From assembly GCF_963676685.1 (NCBI RefSeq), contig NC_092354.1:25514193-25578192 (forward strand): a stretch of 64,000 nt of DNA. The letters are read 5' to 3'. Shown piece by piece: positions 22,318-36,055 of the stretch (positions are counted from its first letter, which is position 1; each line of letters starts with the position of its first letter). The DNA comes from Mytilus edulis. Lineage: Eukaryota; Mollusca; Bivalvia; Mytilida; Mytilidae. The notes below the pieces were generated by a model, which saw only the letters and a program-made list of their open reading frames with translations, made no database searches and had not been told where the DNA came from. The translations under genes and the position numbers were made by a program.

Positions 22318-23375
22318 TTAGTCAAAACTGTACAATTTGACAACACTACTTTTTAATAGTTCTTGGTCGTAGACGACTAATATCGGTAGCCTCCATATTC
22401 GATTGTTCAGTTTTTGTTTTAACTTGGTCACTTTCTGTTTTAGCTTGCGATTCTCTGCCTCAATTCTCTCTTTTTCTGGATAAAGCCTTTCTATTGACTA
22501 CAAAGAGAAAACAAAAAACTGTGTCTTAACATAAAATTCCATCAAAGTTTAGGGCAAGATTTTTTATTTTAAACTGTGACTTTGAGATAAAGAACAGCAA
22601 TACAAGCACTGATCCTTTGCTATGGATATTGTGTTGTGCGTGTAGGGATTTTGTATCATGAATTTATACGCCTTAGGCCTTCTTTTGATTATAAAGTTAG
22701 TTTTTGAGTCAAGTAGGTTATTGTTCTTCCTGGGTGTATTTCATTTTTATTTATTTGTAATATTCTCATAACTAACGATATCAATAAATTATCCTGAAAA
22801 TGTACAAATGGATCCAATTCTCAACATTTAGTATATCAATAATCAATTTAAAATAGTTTGTACATAAAAGCTTACGAATGCTAAAGTAAATTTATCTTAC
22901 CACAGCTAGATCCAGGAACGATTCCATGGTTCCAAAAGATGGACCCGGCGAAAATAATCTCTTGCGAGCTTTTGACTCCCAGGCTATAGTCTGAAATGGA
23001 ATGTTAACATATACATACATGTATAGAAATGTATGATAAATAATGCTCGAATCAACATTTTTAAAACAAACCTGTTCATTGAAGCTAGATATAATTCATG
23101 ACGTGAATAAGTTCAAAATTCGTCAATAAAAAACAATTGAATATACGTTTCGCTATCTACATCATTGTCTTTTGTACGTTTAGCTCCCATTCTTGCGTGT
23201 TTTGTTTTTCTTTTAAATCATGACAGTTTATTAAACATGGAAGTACCAAAAGGAAACAAAATTAACTCAGTAAAGTAAAATTTTCGCTTACCGCTGGTTC
23301 TTTTACAACTGGAGTCTCTATAGTTTTTGGACTCCCCCGACTCCATAAAATCCTTCTAGTGGGTTGGTCAAAAAC
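22318..23375 (-). CDS. Cassette 1: three-exon coiled-coil protein segment, frame intact
   Basis: Minus-strand exons 23375-23292 (84 nt), 22990-22901 (90 nt), 22497-22318 (180 nt with TAA); all junctions phase 0, 117 codons plus stop. Exon 1 encodes VFDQPTRR..WSRGSPKTIETP. Exon 2 encodes ESKARKRLFSPGPSFGTMES. Exon 3 encodes a Lys/Glu-rich helix IEAENRKLKQKVTKLKQKL with hydrophobic residues at 3-4 spacing and an Asn in one core position, as in leucine zippers, followed by a hydrophobic tail. No in-frame ATG precedes Met22 of exon 2, so either translation starts there (68 aa) or upstream coding exons are missing. This copy has Ile for Val and Lys for Glu in exon 1. Family not recognised. Confidence 0.6.
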
Positions 23376-23844
23376 CTAGTATCAGATAAAAAAAAAGAAA
23401 AAGAGAAGATATTAGTTTTACATGTTTTACATTGGTTAGGTTTTGTATAAATTCAGGTTTGTTTAAAGCTTTTCAAGATTTTCATATTCTCAACCTGAAG
23501 TTATTACAAACGCCATAGTATTTATGGTAGTATTGGATTATTTACCTTTCATATTGTTGAAGGGACTTTCAAAATAGAAAAGTCATATATTGACAAAAAT
23601 GTACTATACATTTAACTTCTTCGTATACATGTAATTAGCATTTGTTTTATTTTGGAAAGTAAAAACAAATTTCATCAGGAAAGCTCAAAGCCAAGGCTTA
23701 TAATATCTACGGACACACTTTAATTCAAAGTATCATTAAACAATGCATTTGAAGAGTAATTCCATGAGAAACCCAAGCCCTTTGAACATGAACTAAACTA
23801 CCGGTTAACCGGTTAATCGGTCGAAAGGTTGTCCCAGTAACCGC

Positions 23845-24902
23845 TTAGTCAAAACTGTACAATTTGACAACACTACTTTTTAATAGTTCTTGGTCGTAGA
23901 CGACTAATATCGGTAGCCTCCATATTCGATTGTTCAGTTTTTGTCTTATCTTGGTCACTTTCTGTTTTAGCTTGCGATTCTCTGCCTCAATTCTCTCTTT
24001 TTCTGGATAAAGCCTTTCTATTGACTACAAAGAGAAAACAAAAAACTGTGTCTTAACATAAAATTCCATCAAAGTTTAGGGCAAGATTTTTTATTTTAAA
24101 CTGTGACTTTGAGATAAAGAACAGCAATACAAGCACTGATCCTTTGCTTTGGATATTGTGTTGTGCGTGTAAGGATTTTGTATCATGAATTTATACGCCT
24201 TAGGCCTTCTTTTGATTATAAAGTTAGTTTTTGAGTCAAGTAGGTTATTGTTCTTCCTGGGTGTATTTCATTTTTATTTATTTGTAATATTCTCATAACT
24301 AACGATATCAATAAATTATCCTGAAAATGTACAAATGGATCCAATTCTCAACATTTAGTATATCAATAATCAATTTAAAATAGTTTGTACATAAAAGCTT
24401 ACGAATGCTAAAGTAAATTTATCTTACCACAGCTAGATCCAGGAACGATTCCATGGTTCCAAAAGATGGACCCGGCGAAAATAATCTCTTGCGAGCTTTT
24501 GACTCCCAGGCTATAGTCTGAAATGGAATGTTAACATATACATACATGTATAGAAATGTATGATAAATAATGCTCGAATCAACATTTTTAAAACAAACCT
24601 GTTCATTGAAGCTAGATATAATTCATGACGTGAATAAGTTCAAAATTCGTCAATAAAAAACAATTGAATATACGTTTCGCTATCTACATCATTGTCTTTT
24701 GTACGTTTAGCTCCCATTCTTGCGTGTTTTGTTTTTCTTTTAAATCATGACAGTTTATTAAACATGGAAGTACCAAAAGGAAACAAAATTAACTCAGTAA
24801 AGTAAAATTTTCGCTTACCGCTGGTTCTTTTACAACTGGAGTCTCTATAGTTTTTGGACTCCCCCGACTCCATAAAACCCTTCTAGTGGGTTGGTCAAAA
24901 AC
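23845..24902 (-). CDS. Cassette 2, frame intact
   Basis: Exons 24902-24819 (84), 24517-24428 (90), 24024-23845 (180). All three continuous. Shares the Lys variant in exon 1 with cassette 1 and has AAG-ATA-AGA in the zipper (Leu to Ile, Lys to Arg, both conservative). Confidence 0.6.
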
Positions 24903-25373
24903 CTAGTATCAGATAAAAAAAAAAAGAAAAAGAGAAGATATTAGTTTTACATGTTTTACATTGGTTAGGTTTTGTATAAATTCAGGTTTGTTTAAACCTT
25001 TTCAAGATTTTCATATTCTCAACCTGAAGTTATAACAAACGCCATAGTATTTATGGTAGTATTGGATTATTTACCTTTCATATTGTTGAAGGGACTTTCA
25101 AAATAGAAAAGTCATATATTGACAAAAATTGACTATACATTTAACTTCTTCGTATACATGTAATTAGCATTTGTTTTATTTTGGAAAGTAAAAACAAATT
25201 TCATCAGGAAAGCTCAAAGCCAAGGCTTATAATATCTACGGACACACTTTAATTCAAAGTATCATTAAACAATGCATTTGAAGAGTAATTCCATGAGAAA
25301 CCCAAGCCCTTTGAACATGAACTAAACTACCGGTTAACCGGTTAATCGGTCGAAAGGTTGTCCCAGTAACCGC

Positions 25374-26432
25374 TTAGTCAAAACTGTACAATTTGACAAC
25401 ACTACTTTTTAATAGTTCTTGGTCGTAGACGACTAATATCGGTAGCCTCCATATTCGATTGTTCAGTTTTTGTCTTAACTTGGTCACTTTCTGTTTTAGC
25501 TTGCGATTCTCTGCCTCAATTCTCTCTTTTTCTGGATAAAGCCTTTCTATTGACTACAAAGAAAAAACAAAAAACTGTGTCTTAACATAAAATTCCATCA
25601 AAGTTTAGGGCAAGATTTTTTATTTTAAACTGTGACTTTGAGATAAAGAACAGCAATACAAGCACTGATCCTTTGCTTTGGATATTGTGTTGTGCGTGTA
25701 AGGATTTTGTATCATGAATTTATACGCCTTAGGCCTTCTTTTGATTATAAAGTTAGTTTTTGAGTCAAGTAGGTTATTGTTCTTCCTGGGTGTATTTCAT
25801 TTTTATTTATTTGTAATATTCTCATAACTAACGATATCAATAAATTATCCTGAAAATGTACAAATGGATCCAATTCTCAACATTTAGTATATCAATAATC
25901 AATTTAAAAATAGTTTGTACATAAAAGCTCACGAATGCTAAAGTAAATTTATCTTACCACAGCTAGATCCAGGAACGATTCCATGGTTCCAAAAGATAGA
26001 CCCGGCGAAAATAATCTCTTGCGAGCTTTTGACTCCCAGGCTATAGTCTGAAATGGAATGTTAACATATACATACATGTATAGAAATGTATGATAAATAA
26101 TGCTCGAATCAACATTTTTAAAACAAACCTGTTCATTGAAGCTAGATATAATTCATGACGTGAATAAGTTCAAAATTCGTCAATAAAAAACAATTGAATA
26201 TACGTTTCGCTGTCTACATCATTGTCTTTTGTACGTTTAGCTCCCATTCTTGCGTGTTTTGTTTTTCTTTTAAATCATGACAGTTTATTAAACATGGAAG
26301 TACCAAAAGGAAAAAAAATTAACTCAGTAAAGTAAAATTTTCGCTTACCGCTGGTTCTTCTACAACTGGAGTCTCTATAGTTTTTGGACTCCCCCGACTC
26401 CATAAAACCCTTCTAGTGGGTTGGTCAAAAAC
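25374..26432 (-). CDS. Cassette 3, frame intact
   Basis: Exons 26432-26349 (84), 26047-25958 (90), 25553-25374 (180). One Pro-to-Leu change in exon 2 (SPG-P to SPG-L) and a Lys-to-Arg change in the zipper. Confidence 0.6.
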
Positions 26433-26899
26433 CTAGTATCAGAAAAAAAAAGAAAAAGAGAAGATATTAGTTTTACATGTTTTACATTGGTTAGGTTTTG
26501 TATAAATTCAGGTTTGTTTTAAGCTTTTCAAGATTTTCATATTCTCAACCTGAAGTTATTACAAACGCCATAGTATTTATGGTAGTATTGGATTATTTAC
26601 CTTTCATATTGTTGAAGGGACTTTCAAAATAGAAAAGTCATATATTGACAAAAATGTACTATACATTTAACTTCTCCGTATACATGTAATTAGCATTTGT
26701 TTTATTTTGGAAAGTAAAAACAAATTTCATCAGGAAAGCTCAAAGCCAAGGCTTATAATATCTACGGACACACTTTAATTCAAAGTATCATTAAACAATG
26801 CATTTGAAGAGTAATTCCATGAGAAACCCAAGCCCTTTGAACATGAACTAAACTACCGGTTAACCGGTTAATCGGTCGAAAGGTTGTCCCAGTAACCGC

Positions 26900-27959
26900 T
26901 TAGTCAAAACTGTACAATTTGACAACACTACTTTTTAATAGTTCTTGGTCGTAGACGACTAATATCGGTAGCCTCCATATTCGATTGTTCAGTTTTTGTC
27001 TTATCTTTGGTCACTTTCTGTTTTAGCTTGCGATTCTCTGCCTCAATTCTCTCTTTTTCTGGATAAAGCCTTTCTATTGACTACAAAGAGAAAACAAAAA
27101 ACTGTGTCTTAACATAAAATTCCATCAAAGTTTAGGGCAAGATTTTTTATTTTAAACTGTGACTTTGAGATAAAGAACAGCAATACAAGCACTGATCCTT
27201 TGCTTTGGATATTGTGTTGTGCGGGTAGGGATTTTGTATCATGAATTTATACGCCTTAGGCCTTCTTTTGATTATAAAGTTAGTTTTTGAGTCAAGTAGG
27301 TTATTGTTCTTCCTGGGTGTATTTCATTTTTATTTATTTGTAATATTCTCATAACTAACGATATCAATAAATTATCCTGAAAATGTACAAATGGATCCAA
27401 TTCTCAACATTTAGTATATCAATAATCAATTTAAAAATAGTTTGTACATAAAAGCTTACGAATGCTAAAGTAAATTTATCTTACCACAGCTAGATCCAGG
27501 AACGATTCCATGGTTCCAAAAGATGGACCCGGCGAAAATAATCTCTTGCGAGCTTTTGACTCCCAGGCTATAGTCTGAAATGGAATGTTAACATATACAT
27601 ACATGTATAGAAATGTATGATAAATAATGCTCGAATCAACATTTTTAAAACAAACCTGTTCATTGAAGCTAGATATAATTCATGACGTGAATAAGTTCAA
27701 AATTCGTCAATAAAAAACAATTGAATATACGTTTCGCTGTCTACATCATTGTCTTTTGTACGTTTAGCTCCCATTCTTGCGTGTTTTGTTTTTCTTTTAA
27801 ATCATGACAGTTTATTAAACATGGAAGTACCAAAAGGAAAAAAAATTAACTCAGTAAAGTAAAATTTTCGCTTACCGCTGGTTCTTCTACAACTGGAGTC
27901 TCTATAGTTTTTGGACTCCCCCGACTCCATAAAACCCTTCTAGTGGGTTGGTCAAAAAC
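26900..27959 (-). CDS. Cassette 4, exon 3 frameshifted to a different C-terminus
   Basis: Exons 27959-27876 (84), 27574-27485 (90), 27080-26900 (181 nt). One extra base in the zipper moves exon 3 to the neighbouring frame, which ends earlier at a TAG after ..NMEATDISRLRPRTIKK. Exons 1 and 2 are intact. Confidence 0.5.
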
Positions 27960-28428
27960 CTAGTATCAGAAAGAAAAAAAGAAAAAGAGAAGATATTAGT
28001 TTTACATGTTTTACATTGGTTAGGTTTTGTATAAATTCAGGTTTGTTTAAAGCTTTTCAAGATTTTCATATTCTCAACCTGAAGTTATTACAAACGCCAT
28101 AGTATGTATGGTAGTATTGGATTATTTACCTTTCATATTGTTGAAGGGACTTTCAAAATAGAAAAGTCATATATTGACAAAAATGTACTATACATTTAAC
28201 TTCTTCGTATACATGTAATTAGCATTTGTTTTATTTTGGAAAGTAAAAACAAATTTCATCAGGAAAGCTCAAAGCCAAGGCTTATAATATCTACGGACAC
28301 ACTTTAATTCAAAGTATCATTAAACAATGCATTTGAAGAGTAATTCCATGAGAAACTCAAGCCCTTTGAACATGAACTAAACTACCGGTTAACCGGTTAA
28401 TCGGTCGAAAGGTTGTCCCAGTAACCGC

Positions 28429-29485
28429 TTAGTCAAAACTGTACAATTTGACAACACTACTTTTTAATAGTTCTTGGTCGTAGACGACTAATATCGGTAG
28501 CCTCCATATTCGATTGTTCAGTTTTTGTTTTAACTTGGTCACTTTCTGTTTTAGCTTGCGATTCTCTGCCTCAATTCTCTCTTTTTCTGGATAAAGCCTT
28601 TCTATTGGCTACAAAGAGAAAACAAAAAACTGTGTCTTAACATAAAATTCCATCAAAGTTTAGGGCAAGATTTTTTATTTTAAACTGTGACTTTGAGATA
28701 AAGAACAGCAATACAAGCACTGATCCTTTGCTTTGGATATTGTGTTGTGCGTGTAGGGATTTTGTATCATGAATTTATACGCCTTAGGCCTTCTTTTGAT
28801 TATAAAGTTAGTTTTTGAGTCAAGTAGGTTATTGTTCTTCCTGGGTGTATTTCATTTTTATTTATTTGTAATATTCTCATAACTAACGATATCAATAAAT
28901 TATCCTGAAAATGTACAAATGGATCCAATTCTCAACATTTAGTATATCAATAATCAATTTAAAAATAGTTTGTACATAAAAGCTTACGAATGCTAAAGTA
29001 AATTTATCTTACCACAGCTAGATCCAGGAACGATTCCATGGTTCCAAAAGATGGACCCGGCGAAAATAATCTCTTGCGAGCTTTTGACTCCCAGGCTATA
29101 GTCTAAAATGGAATGTTAACATATACATACATGTATAGAAATGTATGATAAATAATGCTCGAATCAACATTTTTAAAACAAACCTGTTCATTGAAGCTAG
29201 ATATAATTCATGACGTGAATAAGTTCAAAATTCGTCAATAAAAAACAATTGAATATACGTTTCGCTGTCTACATCATTGTCTTTTGTACGTTTAGCTCCC
29301 ATTCTTGCGTGTTTTGTTTTTCTTTTAAATCATGACAGTTTATTAAACATGGAAGTACCAAAAGGAAAAAAAATTAACTCAGTAAAGTAAAATTTTCGCT
29401 TACCGCTGGTTCTTCTACAACTGGAGTCTATAGTTTTTGGACTCCCCCGACTCCATAAAACCCTTCTAGTGGGTTGGTCAAAAAA
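28429..29485 (-). pseudogene. Cassette 5, exon 1 with 2-nt deletion
   Basis: Exons 29485-29404 (82), 29102-29013 (90), 28608-28429 (180). The missing GA in exon 1 puts exon 2 into its alternative open frame and stops early in exon 3, losing the zipper if translation comes from exon 1. Exon 3 begins CCA (Pro) instead of TCA (Ser). Confidence 0.55.
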
Positions 29486-29952
29486 CTAGTATCAGAAAAA
29501 AAAAGAAAAAGAGAAGATATTAGTTTTACATGTTTTACATTGGTTAGGTTTTGTATAAATTCAGGTTTGTTTAAAGCTTTTCAAGATTTTCATATTCTCA
29601 ACCTGAAGTTATTACAAACGCCATAGTATGTATGGTAGTATTGGATTATTTACCTTTCATATTGTTGAAGGGACTTTCAAAATAGAAAAGTCATATATTG
29701 ACAAAAATGTACTATACATTTAACTTCTTCGTATACATGTAATTAGCATTTGTTTTATTTTGGAAAGTAAAAACAAATTTCATCAGGAAAGCTCAAAGCC
29801 AAGGCTTATAATATCTACGGACACACTTTAATTCAAAGTATCATTAAACAATGCATTTGAAGAGTAATTCCATGAGAAACTCAAGCCCTTTGAACATGAA
29901 CTAAACTACCGGTTAACCGGTTAATCGGTCGAAAGGTTGTCCCAGTAACCGC

Positions 29953-31009
29953 TTAGTCAAAACTGTACAATTTGACAACACTACTTTTTAATAGTTCTTG
30001 GTCGTAGACGACTAATATCGGTAGCCTCCATATTCGATTGTTCAGTTTTTGTTTTAACTTGGTCACTTTCTGTTTTAGCTTGCGATTCTCTGCCTCAATT
30101 CTCTCTTTTTCTGGATAAAGCCTTTCTATTGGCTACAAAGAGAAAACAAAAAACTGTGTCTTAACATAAAATTCCATCAAAGTTTAGGGCAAGATTTTTT
30201 ATTTTAAACTGTGACTTTGAGATAAAGAACAGCAATACAAGCACTGATCCTTTGCTTTGGATATTGTGTTGTGCGTGTAGGGATTTTGTATCATGAATTT
30301 ATACGCCTTAGGCCTTCTTTTGATTATAAAGTTAGTTTTTGAGTCAAGTAGGTTATTGTTCTTCCTGGGTGTATTTCATTTTTATTTATTTGTAGTATTC
30401 TCATAACTAACGATATCAATAAATTATCCTGAAAATGTACAAATGGATCCAATTCTCAACATTTAGTATATCAATAATCAATTTAAAAATAGTTTGTACA
30501 TAAAAGCTTACGAATGCTAAAGTAAATTTATCTTACCACAGCTAGATCCAGGAACGATTCCATGGTTCCAAAAGATGGACCCGGCGAAAATAATCTCTTG
30601 CGAGCTTTTGACTCCCAGGCTATAGTCTAAAATGGAATGTTAACATATACATACATGTATAGAAATGTATGATAAATAATGCTCGAATCAACATTTTTAA
30701 AACAAACCTGTTCATTGAAGCTAGATATAATTCATGACGTGAATAAGTTCAAAATTCGTCAATAAAAAACAATTGAATATACGTTTCGCTGTCTACATCA
30801 TTGTCTTTTGTACGTTTAGCTCCCATTCTTGCGTGTTTTGTTTTTCTTTTAAATCATGACAGTTTATTAAACATGGAAGTACCAAAAGGAAAAAAAATTA
30901 ACTCAGTAAAGTAAAATTTTCGCTTACCGCTGGTTCTTCTACAACTGGAGTCTATAGTTTTTGGACTCCCCCGACTCCATAAAACCCTTCTAGTGGGTTG
31001 GTCAAAAAC
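29953..31009 (-). pseudogene. Cassette 6, exon 1 with 2-nt deletion
   Basis: Exons 31009-30928 (82), 30626-30537 (90), 30132-29953 (180). Same deletion and Ser-to-Pro change as cassette 5; acceptor of exon 2 is ttttag rather than tttcag. Confidence 0.55.
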
Positions 31010-31477
31010 CTAGTATCAGAAAAAAAAAAGAAAAAGAGAAGATATTAGTTTTACATGTTTTACATTGGTTAGGTTTTGTATAAATTCAGGTTTGTTTAAA
31101 GCTTTTCAAGATTTTCATATTCTCAACCTGAAGTTATTACAAACGCCATAGTATGTATGGTAGTATTGGATTATTTACCTTTCATATTGTTGAAGGGACT
31201 TTCAAAATAGAAAAGTCATATATTGACAAAAATGTACTATACATTTAACTTCTTCGTATACATGTAATTAGCATTTGTTTTATTTTGGAAAGTAAAAACA
31301 AATTTCATCAGGAAAGCTCAAAGCCAAGGCTTATAATATCTACGGACACACTTTAATTCAAAGTATCATTAAACAATGCATTTGAAGAGTAATTCCATGA
31401 GAAACTCAAGCCCTTTGAACATGAACTAAACTACCGGTTAACCGGTTAATCGGTCGAAAGGTTGTCCCAGTAACCGC

Positions 31478-32533
31478 TTAGTCAAAACTGTACAATTTGA
31501 CAACACTACTTTTTAATAGTTCTTGGTCGTTGACGACTAATATCGGTAGCCTCCATATTCGATTGTTCAGTTTTTGTTTTAACTTGGTCACTTTCTGTTT
31601 TAGCTTGCGATTCTCTGCCTCAATTCTCTCTTTTTCTGGATAAAGCCTTTCTATTGGCTACAAAGAGAAAACAAAAAACTGTGTCTTAACATAAAATTCC
31701 ATCAAAGTTTAGGGCAAGATTTTTTATTTTAAACTGTGACTTTGAGATAAAGAACAGCAATACAAGCACTGATCCTTTGCTTTGGATATTGTGTTGTGCG
31801 TGTAGGGATTTTGTATCATGAATTTATACGCATTAGGCCTTCTTTTGATTATAAAGTTAGTTTCTGAGTCAAGTAGGTTATTGTTCTTCCTGGGTGTATT
31901 TCATTTTTATTTATTTGTAATATTCTCATAACTAACGATATCAATAAATTATCCTGAAAATGTACAAATGGATCCAATTCTCAACATTTAGTATATCAAT
32001 AATCAATTTAAAAATAGTTTGTACATAAAAGCTTACGAATGCTAAAGTAAATTTATCTTACCACAGCTAGATCCAGGAACGATTCCATGGTTCCAAAAGA
32101 TGGACCCGGCGAAAATAATCTCTTGCGAGCTTTTGACTCCCAGGCTATAGTCTAAAATGGAATGTTAACATATACATACATGTATAGAAATGTATGATAA
32201 ATAATGCTCGAATCAACATTTTTAAAACAAACCTGTTCATTGAAGCTAGATATAATTCATGACGTGAATAAGTTCAAAATTCGTCAATAAAAAACAATTG
32301 AATATACGTTTCGCTGTCTACATCATTGTCTTTTGTACGTTTAGCTCCCATTCTTGCGTGTTTTGTTTTTCTTTTAAATCATGACAGTTTATTAAACATG
32401 GAAGTACCAAAAGGAAAAAAAATTAACTCAGTAAAGTAAAATTTTCGCTTACCGCTGGTTCTTCTACAACTGGAGTCTATAGTTTTTGGACTCCCCGACT
32501 CCATAAAACCCTTCTAGTGGGTTGGTCAAAAAC
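31478..32533 (-). pseudogene. Cassette 7, exon 1 with 2-nt plus 1-nt deletions
   Basis: Exons 32533-32453 (81), 32151-32062 (90), 31657-31478 (180). The extra 1-nt loss restores total length modulo 3, but the stretch between the two deletions contains a TAG, so exon 1 stays broken. Exon 3 has a Tyr-to-Asn change. Confidence 0.55.
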
Positions 32534-33001
32534 CTAGTATCAGAAAAAAAAAAGAAAAAGAGAAGATATTAGTTTTACATGTTTTACATTGGTTAGGTTT
32601 TGTATAAATTCAGGTTTGTTTAAAGCTTTTCAAGATTTTCATATTCTCAACCTGAAGTTATTACAAACGCCATAGTATGTATGGTAGTATTGGATTATTT
32701 ACCTTTCATATTGTTGAAGGGACTTTCAAAATAGAAAAGTCATATATTGACAAAAATGTACTATACATTTAACTTCTTCGTATACATGTAATTAGCATTT
32801 GTTTTATTTTGGAAAGTAAAAACAAATTTCATCAGGAAAGCTCAAAGCCAAGGCTTATAATATCTACGGACACACTTTAATTCAAAGTATCATTAAACAA
32901 TGCATTTGAAGAGTAATTCCATGAGAAACTCAAGCCCTTTGAACATGAACTAAACTACCGGTTAACCGGTTAATCGGTCGAAAGGTTGTCCCAGTAACCG
33001 C

Positions 33002-34058
33002 TTAGTCAAAACTGTACAATTTGACAACACTACTTTTTAATAGTTCTTGGTCGTAGACGACTAATATCGGTAGCCTCCATATTCGATTGTTCAGTTTTTG
33101 TTTTAACTTGGTCACTTTCTGTTTTAGCTTGCGATTCTCTGCCTCAATTCTCTCTTTTTCTGGATAAAGCCTTTCTATTGGCTACAAAGAGAAAACAAAA
33201 AACTGTGTCTTAACATAAAATTCCATCAAAGTTTAGGGCAAGATTTTTTATTTTAAACTGTGACTTTGAGATAAAGAACAGCAATACAAGCACTGATCCT
33301 TTGCTTTGGATATTGTGTTGTGCGTGTAGGGATTTTGTATCATGAATTTATACGCATTAGGCCTTCTTTTGATTATAAAGTTAGTTTCTGAGTCAAGTAG
33401 GTTATTGTTCTTCCTGGGTGTATTTCATTTTTATTTATTTGTAATATTCTCATAACTAACGATATCAATAAATTATCCTGAAAATGTACAAATGGATCCA
33501 ATTCTCAACATTTAGTATATCAATAATCAATTTAAAAATAGTTTGTACATAAAAGCTTACGAATGCTAAAGTAAATTTATCTTACCACAGCTAGATCCAG
33601 GAACGATTCCATGGTTCCAAAAGATGGACCCGGCGAAAATAATCTCTTGCGAGCTTTTGACTCCCAGGCTATAGTCTAAAATGGAATGTTAACATATACA
33701 TACATGTATAGAAATGTATGATAAATAATGCTCGAATCAACATTTTTAAAACAAACCTGTTCATTGAAGCTAGATATAATTCATGACGTGAATAAGTTCA
33801 AAATTCGTCAATAAAAAACAATTGAATATACGTTTCGCTGTCTACATCATTGTCTTTTGTACGTTTAGCTCCCATTCTTGCGTGTTTTGTTTTTCTTTTA
33901 AATCATGACAGTTTATTAAACATGGAAGTACCAAAAGGAAAAAAAATTAACTCAGTAAAGTAAAATTTTCGCTTACCGCTGGTTCTTCTACAACTGGAGT
34001 CTATAGTTTTTGGACTCCCCCGACTCCATAAAACCCTTCTAGTGGGTTGGTCAAAAAC
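33002..34058 (-). pseudogene. Cassette 8, exon 1 with 2-nt deletion
   Basis: Exons 34058-33977 (82), 33675-33586 (90), 33181-33002 (180). Same subfamily as cassettes 5-10. Confidence 0.55.
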
Positions 34059-34527
34059 CTAGTATCAGAAAAAAAAAAAGAAAAAGAGAAGATATTAGTT
34101 TTACATGTTTTACATTGGTTAGGTTTTGTATAAATTCAGGTTTGTTTAAAGCTTTTCAAGATTTTCATATTCTCAACCTGAAGTTATTACAAACGCCATA
34201 GTATGTATGGTAGTATTGGATTATTTACCTTTCATATTGTTGAAGGGACTTTCAAAATAGAAAAGTCATATAGTGACAAAAATGTACTATACATTTAACT
34301 TCTTCGTATACATGTAATTAGCATTTGTTTTATTTTGGAAAGTAAAAACAAATTTCATCAGGAAAGCTCAAAGCCAAGGCTTATAATATCTACGGACACA
34401 CTTTAATTCAAAGTATCATTAAACAATGCATTTGAAGAGTAATTCCATGAGAAACTCAAGCCCTTTGAACATGAACTAAACTACCGGTTAACCGGTTAAT
34501 CGGTCGAAAGGTTGTCCCAGTAACCGC

Positions 34528-35584
34528 TTAGTCAAAACTGTACAATTTGACAACACTACTTTTTAATAGTTCTTGGTCGTAGACGACTAATATCGGTAGC
34601 CTCCATATTCGATTGTTCAGTTTTTGTTTTAACTTGGTCACTTTCTGTTTTAGCTTGCGATTCTCTGCCTCAATTCTCTCTTTTTCTTGATAAAGCCTTT
34701 CTATTGGCTACAAAGAGAAAACAAAAAACTGTGTCTTAACATAAAATTCCATCAAAGTTTAGGGCAAGATTTTTTATTTTAAACTGTGACTTTGAGATAA
34801 AGAACAGCAATACAAGCACTGATCCTTTGCTTTGGATATTGTGTTGTGCGTGTAGGGATTTTGTATCATGAATTTATACGCCTTAGGCCTTCTTTTGATT
34901 ATAAAGTTAGTTTTTGAGTCAAGTAGGTTATTGTTCTTCCTGGGTGTATTTCATTTTTATTTATTTGTAATATTCTCATAACTAACGATATCAATAAATT
35001 ATCCTGAAAATGTACAAATGGATCCAATTCTCAACATTTAGTATATCAATAATCAATTTAAAAATAGTTTGTACATAAAAGCTTACGAATGCTAAAGTAA
35101 ATTTATCTTACCACAGCTAGATCCAGGAACGATTCCATGGTTCCAAAAGATGGACCCGGCGAAAATAATCTCTTGCGAGCTTTTGACTCCCAGGCTATAG
35201 TCTAAAATGGAATGTTAACATATACATACATGTATAGAAATGTATGATAAATAATGCTCGAATCAACATTTTTAAAACAAACCTGTTCATTGAAGCTAGA
35301 TATAATTCATGACGTGAATAAGTTCAAAATTCGTCAATAAAAAACAATTGAATATACGTTTCGCTGTCTACATCATTGTCTTTTGTACGTTTAGCTCCCA
35401 TTCTTGCGTGTTTTGTTTTTCTTTTAAATCATGACAGTTTATTAAACATGGAAGTACCAAAAGGAAAAAAAATTAACTCAGTAAAGTAAAATTTTCGCTT
35501 ACCGCTGGTTCTTCTACAACTGGAGTCTATAGTTTTTGGACTCCCCCGACTCCATAAAACCCTTCTAGTGGGTTGGTCAAAAAC
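34528..35584 (-). pseudogene. Cassette 9, exon 1 with 2-nt deletion
   Basis: Exons 35584-35503 (82), 35201-35112 (90), 34707-34528 (180). Shares with cassette 10 a Pro-to-Gln change at the start of exon 3 (LYP-E to LYQ-E). Confidence 0.55.
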
Positions 35585-36055
35585 CTAGTATCAGAAAAAA
35601 AAAAAAAGAAAAAGAGAAGATATTAGTTTTACATGTTTTACATTGGTTAGGTTTTGTATAAATTCAGGTTTGTTTAAAGCTTTTCAAGATTTTCATATTC
35701 TCAACCTGAAGTTATTACAAACGCCATAGTATGTATGGTAGTATTGGATTATTTACCTTTCATATTGTTGAAGGGACTTTCAAAATAGAAAAGTCATATA
35801 TTGACAAAAATGTACTATACATTTAACTTCTTCGTATACATGTAATTAGCATTTGTTTTATTTTGGAAAGTAAAAACAAATTTCATCAGGAAAGCTCAAA
35901 GCCAAGGCTTATAATATCTACGGACACACTTTAATTCAAAGTATCATTAAACAATGCATTTGAAGAGTAATTCCATGAGAAACTCAAGCCCTTTGAACAT
36001 GAACTAAACTACCGGTTAACCGGTTAATCGGTCGAAAGGTTGTCCCAGTAACCGC

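Noticed and set aside
23292..24902. Whole array as one giant gene with repeated internal exons
   Set aside because: Exon 3 of every unit ends in a stop followed by AATAAA, and no good donor in exon 3 would skip the stop in phase 0.
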